Assembly (NCBI RefSeq): GCF_963677035.1
Contig: NZ_OY781472.1
Coordinates: forward strand, 1,178,001-1,242,000
DNA length: 64,000 nucleotides
From: an uncultured Hyphomonas sp.
GTDB taxonomy: Bacteria > Pseudomonadota > Alphaproteobacteria > Caulobacterales > Hyphomonadaceae
Reading direction: 5' to 3'
This document shows, piece by piece, positions 51,405 to 59,757 of this stretch; the stretch's first letter is position 1; the number at the start of each line of letters is the position of its first letter. A model generated the notes under the pieces. That model did not search any database. It worked only from the letters and a program-made list of their open reading frames with translations, and was not told the DNA's origin. Made by a program: the position numbers and the translations under genes.

Positions 51405-51935
51405 ATGGACCTTTCAAAGATCAGCGCGGGCCAGAACCCGCCGGATGACCTCAACGTTCTGATCGAAGTACCCCTCGGCGGCGACCCGATCAAATATGAG
51501 ATCGACAAGGATTCCGGCGCGATGTTCGTCGACCGGTATCTCTACACCGAGATGCGCTACCCGTGTAATTACGGCTTCGTGCCTCACACGATGAGCCTCG
51601 ACGGCGACCCGATCGACGTCATGGTCGTCGGAAACCGGCCGCTGGTGCCGGGATCTGTCGTGCGGGCACGCCCGGTCGGCGTTCTGATGATGACGGATGA
51701 CAAAGGCCCGGATGAGAAAATCCTCGCCGTGCCGCATCCGAAGCTGACGGCGTACTACGACAAGATCGCGACCTATCACGACCTGCCGCAGACGCTTTGT
51801 GACAAGATCGCTCACTTCTTCACGCACTACAAAGACCTCGAAAAGGGCAAATGGACCCGGATTGAGGGCTGGTACGGCATCGAGAAGGCCCGCGAGCTGA
51901 TCTCGGCCGCTGTCGAGCGCGGCGAAAACACCTGA
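51405..51935 (+). CDS. ppa: Inorganic pyrophosphatase
   Basis: 176-residue family I soluble PPase, hydrolysing PPi to drive biosynthesis. Metal-site motif LDGDPIDVMVV at about 65-75 with preceding YPCNYGFVPHT; GVLMMTDDKGPDEKILAVP and FFTHYKDLEKGKW complete the active site. Family length fits. The 97-nt upstream gap contains TTGACG (51337) and a GGCC-TCAAAA-GGCC palindrome of uncertain meaning. Confidence 0.96.
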   Translation: MDLSKISAGQNPPDDLNVLIEVPLGGDPIKYEIDKDSGAMFVDRYLYTEMRYPCNYGFVPHTMSLDGDPIDVMVVGNRPLVPGSVVRARPVGVLMMTDDKGPDEKILAVPHPKLTAYYDKIATYHDLPQTLCDKIAHFFTHYKDLEKGKWTRIEGWYGIEKARELISAAVERGENT

Positions 51936-51961
51936 AGTTCAAACGCATGACGGGGGCCTGA

Positions 51962-52591
51962 ATGGACCTTTCGGTCTGGATTGCCCTGGTCGCCCTGTTC
52001 ATTGCGGGCGGCCTGACCCCCGGCCCGGCCGTCATGCTGGTGATGAGCACGTCGCTGCGCTATCGCGCGCCGACCGCGCTCATCCCCGCCCTTGGCGTGG
52101 CGGCGGCAAACCTGCTCTGGATTTCGCTGGCAGCCGGCGGCATCGCCGCCTTTGCCGCGCAGTTCCCGATTCTGCTGAATGGGCTGAAGATTGCCGGGAT
52201 CTGCTTTATCGCCTGGCTGGCCTGGTCGCTGGCCATGGCGGACCCGTCCAACCCTCATGCCAGCGCCAAAGACGCTCCGCCAAGGGGCAAGCTGTTTGCC
52301 CGCGGCGTCGGCCTGCAGGTGCTGAACCCCAATGCGCTCGTGTTCTTCGGCCTGCTGTTGCCGTCCTATTTCGACATGACCCACCCGGTTGTGCCGCAGG
52401 CGCTGATCATGATGGTCACGATCACAGTGTGTGAAATGACGGGCCTGACGCTCTATGCCTGGCTGGCCGATGGCATGAACCACCATTTCGAGTCGCCCAC
52501 CTTCACCCGCTGGTTCAATCGCGGGGCAGCGCTCTCCATGCTGGCGTCAGCCATCTTTGCGTCAGTTTCGACGTTTACGCCGCACACTTAG
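51962..52591 (+). CDS. LysE-family transporter
   Basis: 209-residue exporter with about six helices: WIALVALFIAGGLTPGPAVMLVMSTSLRYR contains the TPGP motif at residues 19-22, and GLQVLNPNALVFFGLLLP the second family motif. Substrate unknown, and it is only distantly like the LysE protein at 13695. It follows ppa by 26 nt and ends with a stop overlapping the carbonic anhydrase stop in TTAG. Confidence 0.85.
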   Translation: MDLSVWIALVALFIAGGLTPGPAVMLVMSTSLRYRAPTALIPALGVAAANLLWISLAAGGIAAFAAQFPILLNGLKIAGICFIAWLAWSLAMADPSNPHASAKDAPPRGKLFARGVGLQVLNPNALVFFGLLLPSYFDMTHPVVPQALIMMVTITVCEMTGLTLYAWLADGMNHHFESPTFTRWFNRGAALSMLASAIFASVSTFTPHT

Positions 52592-53211
52592 CGGTCAACG
52601 ACCTCGAACCGGCCGGTTTTGGCATTCCGCCAGTGCAACTCACCATGCTTGATCGCGAACCAGGCGCCGTGCAGCGCCAGGTCGCCCGCGCTGACGGCCT
52701 TTTCCACGAAGGGAAAGCTGAGCAGGTTCTTGAGCGAGGTTTCGATGCCTTCCAGTTCCAGCGAGTATTGCGGATTGATCGAGCCGGATTCGAGGACCCG
52801 GTCGCGCGCTTCATCGAGCAGAGAGACCCAGGGCGTCACGAATTCGCCAATCAGCGGGTTGTCCCCACCGGCAAGCGATGCCTGGATACCCCCGCAACCG
52901 CCATGCCCCATCACCACGATGTGCTGCACCTTCAGCACATTCACCGCATATTCCAGCGCCGAACTGACCCCGTGCAGTTTTCCGTCTGGCATGTAAGGCG
53001 GCACAAGGTTGGCCACATTGCGTACCACAAACAGCTGGCCTGGCGCCGCGGAGAAGATGTCCGACGGATCGGCGCGGCTGTCCGCGCAGGCAATCAACAT
53101 GATGGCAGGGTTCTGGCCTTCGCCGAGTTCTCGATACAGCTCGGCCTGTCTGGAATAGACGCTGCCGCGAAAGCGCCGGTAGCCCTCAATCAGTTCCTCG
53201 ATCGTCCTCAT
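52588..53211 (-). CDS. Beta-class carbonic anhydrase
   Basis: 207-residue zinc enzyme hydrating CO2. IACADSRADPSDIF provides the first Zn Cys with the Asp-Arg dyad (about 43-46), and MGHGGCGGIQA the Zn His and second Cys (about 102-105). FVVRNVANLVPPY and the C-terminal ALHGAWFAIKHGEL fit the family. Cytoplasmic. Divergent from the TetR gene at 53359. Confidence 0.93.
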   Translation of the reverse strand: MRTIEELIEGYRRFRGSVYSRQAELYRELGEGQNPAIMLIACADSRADPSDIFSAAPGQLFVVRNVANLVPPYMPDGKLHGVSSALEYAVNVLKVQHIVVMGHGGCGGIQASLAGGDNPLIGEFVTPWVSLLDEARDRVLESGSINPQYSLELEGIETSLKNLLSFPFVEKAVSAGDLALHGAWFAIKHGELHWRNAKTGRFEVVDR

Positions 53212-53276
53212 GGTCCCAATCCTGTTCTTCGGCCTGTTCCTGCCGGCGCCTCTCTATTGCATACTGCAGAAGTCGC

Positions 53277-53295
53277 CAATGTGAATCGGACATTG
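53277..53295. promoter_or_regulatory. Candidate TetR operator
   Basis: Perfect inverted repeat CAATGT (53277-53282) / ACATTG (53290-53295) with a 7-nt spacer, in the gap between the divergent carbonic anhydrase and TetR genes. Position and symmetry suggest the binding site of the neighbouring regulator. Confidence 0.4.
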
Positions 53296-53358
53296 TTTAC
53301 CCGTTTGACCTAGGATCTCGAAAGAGGCCCCACAGTTCCGGCCAGGGAGACCACTCGA

Positions 53359-53958
53359 ATGCCGACAGACGCCAGCGTGAAGAAGACGTCCCGCAAAGGC
53401 CCATCACGTAGCGAGGAGTCCCGTTCCGCCATTCTCGAGGCGACACGCGCCGAACTTGCTGAAAGCGGCTGGCGGACCTTCAGCGTGGATGCCGTGGCCA
53501 AACGGGCGAGCGCCTCGAAGCAGACGATTTACCGCTGGTGGCCGTCGATCGGCGCCATGTGTGTGGATGCAGCGCTGGCGCTGGTGCCGGACAGTCCGGA
53601 CGGCGGGCGCGACCCGCAGGAACGGATTGCGACGCTGATTGTCCCGCTGGAGGCCGCCGCCCGCACAGGAAACGGCCATGCGGTGCTGCGCGGGGCGCTG
53701 ATGGCCGCCGCCGATGACCAGCATGCCGGAGAGGCCTGGCGCGCCTGGATGGGCCGGGACATCCGCCAGCCCATGCGCATGGTGCTCGCCGAACTGGCCG
53801 CGAAACGCGTGATCCGGCGCGATTTCGACCTCGATGAGGTCATCGAACAGCTTCTCGGGCCGCTCTGGCACCGGATCTGTGTCATCCGCGGGCCCGTCAA
53901 GGAGGGCTACAGTGTGCAGCAGGCCAAATATGCCCTGCGGGTGTATTCAACGATCTGA
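53359..53958 (+). CDS. TetR-family transcriptional regulator
   Basis: 199 residues. HTH about 20-65: SRSAILEATRAELAESGWRTFSVDAVAKRAS and KQTIYRWWPSIGAMCVDAAL (recognition helix with YRWWP). The C-terminal domain is of the TetR_C_11 type, ending with VIEQLLGPLWHRI. Ligand and targets unknown. It may control itself and the divergent carbonic anhydrase gene through the CAATGT palindrome. Confidence 0.85.
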   Translation: MPTDASVKKTSRKGPSRSEESRSAILEATRAELAESGWRTFSVDAVAKRASASKQTIYRWWPSIGAMCVDAALALVPDSPDGGRDPQERIATLIVPLEAAARTGNGHAVLRGALMAAADDQHAGEAWRAWMGRDIRQPMRMVLAELAAKRVIRRDFDLDEVIEQLLGPLWHRICVIRGPVKEGYSVQQAKYALRVYSTI

Positions 53959-54056
53959 CACGCCGGAAGCGACATCCGGCGCCTGTGCCGGAACAGGCTT
54001 AATCCCTTCCTGCACGAATCTTGCAGCGGGCTTTCCCAAAAAGGGAGGAGCCCCGC

Positions 54057-55109
54057 ATGCCCGCCAGTCGCATTGCCTGGATCGATCACGCAAAAGGCCT
54101 TGGAATCATCCTCGTGGTGATGTCGGTTGCCGCGCTAAGTTATGGCGCGCCGGATGGCGGCGTGAACTGGATGCAGGGCCTGGCCGCATGGGCAGTTCCG
54201 TTCGTCGTCCCCGCCTTCTTCCTGATTTCAGGCCTGTCCCTGCACCGCGGCCTCTTCGGCTCGGCCCCGGCCTATTATGACCGCAAGGTGCTGCGCCTCG
54301 TCTATTTCTTCGCTCTGTGGCTGACCATCGAGACGGTCATCCTCAACGCGGGCGTCTTTACGCGCGGCCCGGCCGTACTGGCGCAGGAATATCTCTCCGG
54401 CCTGATCGCGCCGGCCAGCCCGCTCTGGTTTCTCCAGCAGCTTGCTTTGTTCTACCTCGTCACACGCGCCATCCGCCGGCTGAAGCCTGCGCGCGTGCTG
54501 GCCGCCAGCGCCCTGTTGCAGATGCTGGCCGCCGCAGGCCTGTTCCACTCCGGCTGGTCAGTCGCCGATCACTTTGCCGCCAACTATGTCTATTTCTATG
54601 CCGGATATGCCGGGGCATCTCTGGTCTTTTCCTTCGCGAAGAGCGCCCCTCTGCGCTGGCGCGACCTGGCCTGGGCGCTCGGCATCTGGGCCGGGGTCCA
54701 CACGGCCTTTGTCGCCATGGGCATCGCGGGCCTGCCGATCGTCTCGCTGATCCTTGGATTTGCAGGATGCTTCGCGCTCGCCGGGCTGGGCGTTGTGCTC
54801 TCGAAACTGTCAGCCGCGCACTTCATCGGTGACACCGGCCGCCAGTCCATGGCCGTCTATCTCGGCTTTTTCATTCCGCTTCAGGTATTGATTACACTGG
54901 TACAGGCCAGCGGCATCTTTGCAGACTCAGGCGCTGCCAGCCTCGCTGTCGCGGCAGGCGCCCTGCTGATTGCGCTGGGCATGCACCGGCTCGCCATGGA
55001 AACGCCGCTGCGCGCGCTCTATGTCCGCCCCCGGATTTTCAGATTGATGCCGTTGCACGCGACGCAGCGCGGCATCCTGCTGCCGCCTCCGCCCCAGACG
55101 GACGTCTAG
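54057..55109 (+). CDS. Acyltransferase-3 family membrane protein
   Basis: 350-residue integral membrane protein with about ten helices: RIAWIDHAKGLGIILVVMSV (conserved D-x-x-K/R-G) at the N terminus, VPAFFLISGLSLHR, and a C-terminal FIGDTGRQSMAVYLGFFIPLQV. The family transfers acyl groups to envelope glycans or lipids. The ATG at 54057 follows GGGAGGAG; upstream codons lack conservation. Its TAG shares a CTAG with the DUF1465 stop. Confidence 0.82.
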   Translation: MPASRIAWIDHAKGLGIILVVMSVAALSYGAPDGGVNWMQGLAAWAVPFVVPAFFLISGLSLHRGLFGSAPAYYDRKVLRLVYFFALWLTIETVILNAGVFTRGPAVLAQEYLSGLIAPASPLWFLQQLALFYLVTRAIRRLKPARVLAASALLQMLAAAGLFHSGWSVADHFAANYVYFYAGYAGASLVFSFAKSAPLRWRDLAWALGIWAGVHTAFVAMGIAGLPIVSLILGFAGCFALAGLGVVLSKLSAAHFIGDTGRQSMAVYLGFFIPLQVLITLVQASGIFADSGAASLAVAAGALLIALGMHRLAMETPLRALYVRPRIFRLMPLHATQRGILLPPPPQTDV

Positions 55110-55654
55110 CGCCCGCGGTTCCACACCATCAGCGGATCGAACGCACCTGTTTCGGCCGCTTTCTGAAGCTGCGCGATCTGATCCGACACCGGATTTGCAC
55201 CGGAGGTCTTTGCCTGCGCGCCATACAGCGCCTCATCCAGGCGGCAGATCTGTTCGAACAGGCCCTCTGACCGGTCCACCAGTTCCAGGAACCGCGCGGG
55301 CAGACCCCTGCCCTCCTGCGCACTCACATCGAGCGGCGGATCCTCTCTTCGTATGCGGTATTTCTTGGCGGCCGCGTCGTCGCGCTTCATTTCGCCGTCG
55401 CGCACCGCTTTCTGCATGACCAGCCAGCTCGCCGCCTGCATCAGGCGCGTCGTCAGCTCCATGCTCCAGGCGGCATAAGTCAGCCCGGGCTCGCGCTCGA
55501 GCGACTTGGCATGTTCGCGGCCCGGCCCGTCCAGATAGGTCGCCGTTTCCTCCACCAGCGCCATGCCGCGCGTGAAGACGGTATCGAACAGCTTGCCGCC
55601 GGTGAACCCGTCCGACATGCTCAGGCCTTCGCCTTGCGACTGTTCCGCTGCCAT
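55106..55654 (-). CDS. DUF1465 family protein
   Basis: 182-residue helical cytoplasmic protein, DUF1465, largely restricted to alphaproteobacteria: LFDTVFTRGMALVEETATYLDGPGR, TYAAWSMELTTRLMQAASWLVMQKAV and LPARFLELVDRSEGLFEQICRLDEALY. Its function is unknown. GAGG lies 8 nt before the ATG at 55654; a second ATG twelve codons on is possible. It is followed tail to tail by the acyltransferase. Confidence 0.82.
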   Translation of the reverse strand: MAAEQSQGEGLSMSDGFTGGKLFDTVFTRGMALVEETATYLDGPGREHAKSLEREPGLTYAAWSMELTTRLMQAASWLVMQKAVRDGEMKRDDAAAKKYRIRREDPPLDVSAQEGRGLPARFLELVDRSEGLFEQICRLDEALYGAQAKTSGANPVSDQIAQLQKAAETGAFDPLMVWNRGR

Positions 55655-55716
55655 AAATCTGCCTCTGACATTCTGGACGCCAACGCATGTTTTACCATGC
55701 CGATGTTTCTGTCCGC

Positions 55717-55902
55717 TTAATCCCCGCCGCCGAACAGCGCGTCGGCTGCTGACTTCTGGGCCCGTTTCTTCTCGATTTCCCGTTCACAGGCGGCAATGCC
55801 ATCTTTCAACGCGGCAATCCGCATTTCCAGCTCTTCCACCGACATCTGCTCCAGCGTCTGCGGTGTGTTCACGAGGATCGGCTCTTCATCCGAAATTGCC
55901 AT
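55717..55902 (-). CDS. DUF1192 family small protein
   Basis: 61-residue protein, DUF1192: an acidic start and a coiled-coil-like helix MSVEELEMRIAALKDGIAACE followed by REIEKKRAQKSAADALFGGG. It is typical of alphaproteobacteria and of unknown function. AGGAGG lies 5 nt before the ATG at 55902; the first ATG at 55905 is too close to it. Often found next to the same quinone oxidoreductase type, here divergent. Confidence 0.8.
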   Translation of the reverse strand: MAISDEEPILVNTPQTLEQMSVEELEMRIAALKDGIAACEREIEKKRAQKSAADALFGGGD

Positions 55903-55985
55903 CATCGCCTCCTGATCCGTCTCTTGGGGTTCATCAAAGCAGAAACAGGCCTTACATGCGACTCCTCAACACGGGAGTCATGCAC

Positions 55986-56960
55986 ATGGGCGAGACGATG
56001 AAAGCTGTCGAAATCGAGACAGACGGGCCGCTATACCTGGCAGACCTGCCAAAGCCGGAACCGGGCGCAAACGAGGTTCTGGTGAAAACGGCCTTTTCCG
56101 GTCTGAACCGGGCCGATCTCGTCCAGCGCGCAGGCGCCTATCCGCCGCCGCCCGGCGCTTCGACCATTCTGGGTCTCGAAGTTTCCGGCACCGTTGAAAC
56201 GGTCGGAAGCGATGTCTCGCGCTGGAAAGCGGGCGATAAGGTCTGCGGCCTGCTGGCAGGCGGCGGTTATGCCGAATATGTCGCGGTCGATGCGGGCTCC
56301 CTCTTCCCGGTGCCGGACAGTATGAGCCTGGATCAGGCTGGCTGCCTGCCCGAAGCCATGATGACCGTCTGGGCCAATGTGTTTGACCGGGTCGGCCTGA
56401 AAGCCGGGGAAAACTTCCTCTGCCATGGCGGAACGTCCGGCATCGGCGTCATGGCGATCCAGATGGCGAAAGCTGCGGGCGCCGCGAAAATCTTCGCCAC
56501 CGCCGGCACGGACGCCAAATGCCAGCTCGCCAGCAGCCTCGGCGCCACCCGCGCGATCAATTACAAGACCGAGGATTTCGTCGAGATCGTCAAAGACGAA
56601 GGCGGGTCCGACGTCACGCTCGATATGGTCGGCGGCGACTATATCCAGAAGAACATTTCCGCAGCCAATCCGGACGGGCGGATCATCAACATCGCTTACC
56701 AGAACGGCTTTCAGGCGAACGTCAATTTCGCCCCGGTCCTGATGAAGCGCCTGACGCTGGCCGCCACCACGCTGCGCGCCCGGCCCCTGCCAGAGAAACA
56801 GCGCATCCGCGATGCCGTCGAAGCGGACTTCTGGCCCCACGTCGCCAGCGGTGCGATTATTCCCGTGCTGCAGAAAATCTTCCCCGCAACAGAGGCAGAA
56901 CAGGCCCATCAGCTGATGGCGTCCGGCACGCATTCCGGCAAAATCCTGCTGTCCTGGTAA
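55986..56960 (+). CDS. NAD(P)H-quinone oxidoreductase, zinc-less MDR family
   Basis: 324-residue medium-chain reductase of the QOR/PIG3 type: MKAVEIETDGPLYLADLPKPEPGANEVLV, SGLNRADLVQRAGAYPPPPG (PIG3-like), VCGLLAGGGYAEYVAV, and the nucleotide motif FLCHGGTSGIGVMAIQMAKA near residue 145. No zinc ligands. It reduces quinones using NAD(P)H. The ATG at 55986 has GGGAG about 9 nt upstream; an internal ATG at 55998 is the usual family start and remains possible. Confidence 0.87.
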   Translation: MGETMKAVEIETDGPLYLADLPKPEPGANEVLVKTAFSGLNRADLVQRAGAYPPPPGASTILGLEVSGTVETVGSDVSRWKAGDKVCGLLAGGGYAEYVAVDAGSLFPVPDSMSLDQAGCLPEAMMTVWANVFDRVGLKAGENFLCHGGTSGIGVMAIQMAKAAGAAKIFATAGTDAKCQLASSLGATRAINYKTEDFVEIVKDEGGSDVTLDMVGGDYIQKNISAANPDGRIINIAYQNGFQANVNFAPVLMKRLTLAATTLRARPLPEKQRIRDAVEADFWPHVASGAIIPVLQKIFPATEAEQAHQLMASGTHSGKILLSW

Positions 56961-57122
56961 AAAAGGCCCAATTAACAGACCTCTGTGGCTGACGCCTTTC
57001 CAATACAGGGCAGCTGTACTATAGGAACAGGCAAGGTTCAGCACGCGCCTGACCCCAACCGCCCGGCACGACGTGCCGGGCGGCTGCATTTCAGGCGGCG
57101 TAAAAATGACAGGGAGAGCCTC

Positions 57123-57794
57123 ATGTCCGAAGTCCTCATGCCGAAGGCCACAGCGGTCTGGCTGCTCGACAATACCAGCCTCACCTTTGCCCAGATCGCG
57201 GCGTTCTGCGGCCTGCACCATCTCGAAGTCAAAGGCATTGCCGACGGCGATGTTGCCGAGAACATGCGCGGCGTCGATCCGATTGCCGGTGGCATCCTCT
57301 CACGCGAGGAAATTCAGCGCGGCGAGAATGATGAAGGCTACCGGATGAAAGTGGCCGAATCGAAAATCGCCCACATCCCGCAGCCAAAGCGCAAGGGCAG
57401 CCGCTACACGCCGGTGATCCGCCGCCAGGACAAACCGGACGCCGTGGCCTGGTTCATCCGCAACCACCCGGAAGTGTCCGATGCGCAGATTTCCAAACTG
57501 ATCGGCACCACCAAGTCGACGATCAACAATGTGCGCGACAAGAGCCACTGGAACTCACCGAACATCCGTCCGGTCGATCCGGTGACGCTCGGCCTGTGCA
57601 CCCAGATCGAGCTCGACGAAGTGATCGCGAAATCGGCCGAGAAGCGCCGCAAGATGGAAGCTGAAAAAGCCCTGCGCAGCGAAGGCCCCGGTCTTGCCCC
57701 TGCGCAGGATGACCCCGGCGCCTATGATTCACAGGAAGAAGAAGACGCCAAGAAAGACGTCTCCGCCGACGACGTGTTCCGCGACTTCAGCTGA
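57123..57794 (+). CDS. trcR: TrcR-type cell-cycle transcriptional regulator (DUF1013)
   Basis: 223-residue protein of the alphaproteobacterial DUF1013/TrcR family: MSEVLMPKATAVWLLDNTSLTFAQIAAFCGLHHLEV, HTH-like segments ISKLIGTTKSTINNVRDKSHW, and IRPVDPVTLGLCTQIELD. The C-terminal 45 residues are acidic and variable. GGGAG precedes the ATG at 57123. A strong terminator follows. TrcR is described as a cell-cycle regulator; its targets here are unknown. Confidence 0.88.
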   Translation: MSEVLMPKATAVWLLDNTSLTFAQIAAFCGLHHLEVKGIADGDVAENMRGVDPIAGGILSREEIQRGENDEGYRMKVAESKIAHIPQPKRKGSRYTPVIRRQDKPDAVAWFIRNHPEVSDAQISKLIGTTKSTINNVRDKSHWNSPNIRPVDPVTLGLCTQIELDEVIAKSAEKRRKMEAEKALRSEGPGLAPAQDDPGAYDSQEEEDAKKDVSADDVFRDFS

Positions 57795-57819
57795 TCCGGG
57801 CACATTTTCTTATTGGAAA

Positions 57820-57848
57820 GCCGGCGCTCTTTGGGCGCCGGCTTTTTC
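57820..57848 (+). terminator. Terminator of trcR
   Basis: Perfect 8-bp stem GCCGGCGC (57820-57827) / GCGCCGGC (57835-57842), 7-nt loop, followed by TTTTTC. Confidence 0.88.
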
Positions 57849-57850
57849 AT

Positions 57851-57920
57851 GTCCGGGCAAGTCCGGCATGATCCGCCCAAGTCCGCTATGATCATGCCCG
57901 GGTCCGAACTGATCGTGACA
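57851..57920 (+). repeat. Short imperfect tandem repeat after trcR
   Basis: Three consecutive units of about 20 nt beginning at 57861, 57881 and 57902, each starting GTCCG and containing TGATC, with a half copy at 57851. They occupy the gap between the trcR terminator and the convergent smr stop. No function is evident. Confidence 0.5.
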
Positions 57921-57939
57921 AGAGCAGCGATAGTCCGGC

Positions 57940-58461
57940 TTAAGCCTGCCGCAGGAACACATACCACGCGCCGGACCCGCCATGTCTCGGATGCGATTCA
58001 GAATAGCCCGAGACGAGGGCCCGCGCTGCCGGCATCTCCAGCCAGCGCAGGAAATTGCGGCGAAGGACGCCCTCCCCGCCCTTCCCCTTACCGGTAATGA
58101 CCAGCACACAACGCGCGCCTTCTGCCTGTTTCCGGATCAGGAAAGCCGGCAGCGCTGCGTCCGCGGAAATCTGTGTATGACCATGCAGGTCAAACCGGCC
58201 AGCCAGCTCCAGCTTGCCCCGGCGCACGCGTTTCTCATTGGCCCGGTTCTGCGGCGGCGCCGGAGATTTTGCCGCTTTGGGCGCGGGCTTTTCTGGCGGC
58301 GGTGCCGGTTTAGCCTTGCCGTGACGCAGGACGGGTTCGCCATGTTCCAGTGCATCGATAAAGGTCTCGATGTCATCCGGCTTCGGAGCGATCGGCTTCA
58401 CCGTCCGCGCAACGCGGGCCCAGGCGCGGGCTTCGTCGGGGGTCAGGCGGCGGTGGCTCAT
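57940..58461 (-). CDS. Smr-domain protein
   Basis: 173-residue protein: basic/Pro-rich linker about 45-80, then a Smr domain with FDLHGHTQISADAALPAFL (L-D-x-H-G type, about 90) and VITGKGKGGEGVLR (T-G-K-G, about 124). Smr domains are nucleases or RNA/DNA-binding units also found at the MutS2 C terminus. It lies 9 nt after mltA on the same strand, a common alphaproteobacterial pairing. Confidence 0.88.
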   Translation of the reverse strand: MSHRRLTPDEARAWARVARTVKPIAPKPDDIETFIDALEHGEPVLRHGKAKPAPPPEKPAPKAAKSPAPPQNRANEKRVRRGKLELAGRFDLHGHTQISADAALPAFLIRKQAEGARCVLVITGKGKGGEGVLRRNFLRWLEMPAARALVSGYSESHPRHGGSGAWYVFLRQA

Positions 58462-58470
58462 GCCCGCCCC

Positions 58471-59697
58471 TTAAGGCGCCGCCGGAGCCATGTCGAGGCT
58501 GGCATAGCCTTCAGCCCGCATCCGCTCGGCCACCGCGCGCGGCAGGAGAACCCAAAGACGGCCAGGCGCATTCATTGTTCCCGCCCGCTTGCCCGCTTCC
58601 GGTCCGGTGCCGAAATAGATATCGCCGCGCACCGGGCCCTTGATCGCCCCGCCCGTATCCTGCGCAATCAGCAGGCCGGACCAGTCACCGCCCAGCCCCG
58701 GCGCTGTGGTCTGAACGAACATCGGCACACCAAGGGCGTGAAGACTGGTATCGACCGCCATAGACCCGAGCGGCGTCAACGGAACCCCCTCCGCCCCTTC
58801 GGGGCCGAGCGAAGGGTCGCCCTCGGCCTCAGCCCGGAAGAAAACAAAGCGGGGATTCTGATTCATCGCCAGACGCGTTTCAGTCGGGCCTGCGCGGTTC
58901 ATCCAGGCCCGGATGCCCTGCATGCTGGCCTCCCCGCTGGAAATGCGCCCGGTGCGGATCAGCCAGTTGGCGGTGGATTTGAACTTGTGCCCGTTATGCG
59001 CCGCATACACCGCGCGCATTGTGGTTCCGTCCGGGAATCGGAGACGGCCAGAGCCCTGGATCTGAAGAAAGAACACATCCGCCGGGTGGGCATAGGCAAT
59101 CGCCTGCACGCCCGACGTGGTGATCTGCGCCCGCGCCGGATAAGGCCGGGTCGTTCCATTCCGCAGGCGCTGAAGCGGTTTGCCGCTGTTCGGGATCAAG
59201 TCTGCTGGCAAGGCCGGGACAGGCTCGGTAAATGGCGGGGTCGGCGTTCGCCGGGCTTCATAGGTTGGTTCGAAATAGCCTGTGAATTTCCGCGCGCCAT
59301 CCGGTGGGATCACTTCGATCGGGACAAAGACCCGCTCAATCAGGGCCCGCGCGTCTTCATCACTGCGGGCGGCAGACAGGGCGCCGCACGGTTCTGCCCA
59401 GTCTTCCACACGTCCAGCCCAGGGCGCCGATCCGGAAAGGGCCGAAGACATTTTCTGGTTCGAAAACTTCTCGCAGGATCGCTTGAACGCGCTGACTGCC
59501 GCTTCGAGCTTTACGGCCGGCCAGTTCGGCAGGTCGGAAAAGGCGGAGGGCGTTTCCTCCCAAACCGGAAGTTGCGGCGCAGCCACTGGTGGTGCGGTCA
59601 CCGGTTCCGGGATTGTGATCATTTTGATCGGTGCAGGCTGGGTCTGGCAGGCAGCCAGCAGAACCAGAAGGGCAAACGAACGGAGACGCGACCACAT
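58471..59697 (-). CDS. mltA: Membrane-bound lytic transglycosylase A
   Basis: 408-residue lipoprotein (lipobox LLAAC, Cys17) that cleaves peptidoglycan to anhydromuropeptides. The MltA barrel runs from FTGYFEPTYEARRT (about 140) through FFLQIQGSGRLRFPDG; the 3D domain has LLIAQDTGGAIKGPVRGDIYFGTG with the catalytic Asp. It works at the outer membrane. Upstream lies the Tim44-like gene on the same strand, 60 nt away. Confidence 0.94.
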   Translation of the reverse strand: MWSRLRSFALLVLLAACQTQPAPIKMITIPEPVTAPPVAAPQLPVWEETPSAFSDLPNWPAVKLEAAVSAFKRSCEKFSNQKMSSALSGSAPWAGRVEDWAEPCGALSAARSDEDARALIERVFVPIEVIPPDGARKFTGYFEPTYEARRTPTPPFTEPVPALPADLIPNSGKPLQRLRNGTTRPYPARAQITTSGVQAIAYAHPADVFFLQIQGSGRLRFPDGTTMRAVYAAHNGHKFKSTANWLIRTGRISSGEASMQGIRAWMNRAGPTETRLAMNQNPRFVFFRAEAEGDPSLGPEGAEGVPLTPLGSMAVDTSLHALGVPMFVQTTAPGLGGDWSGLLIAQDTGGAIKGPVRGDIYFGTGPEAGKRAGTMNAPGRLWVLLPRAVAERMRAEGYASLDMAPAAP

Positions 59698-59757
59698 TCA
59701 CACTTTATGGCGTGGTTCCGACAGGAGTGTCACCCACAAAAATTCCGGCAACCGGCC

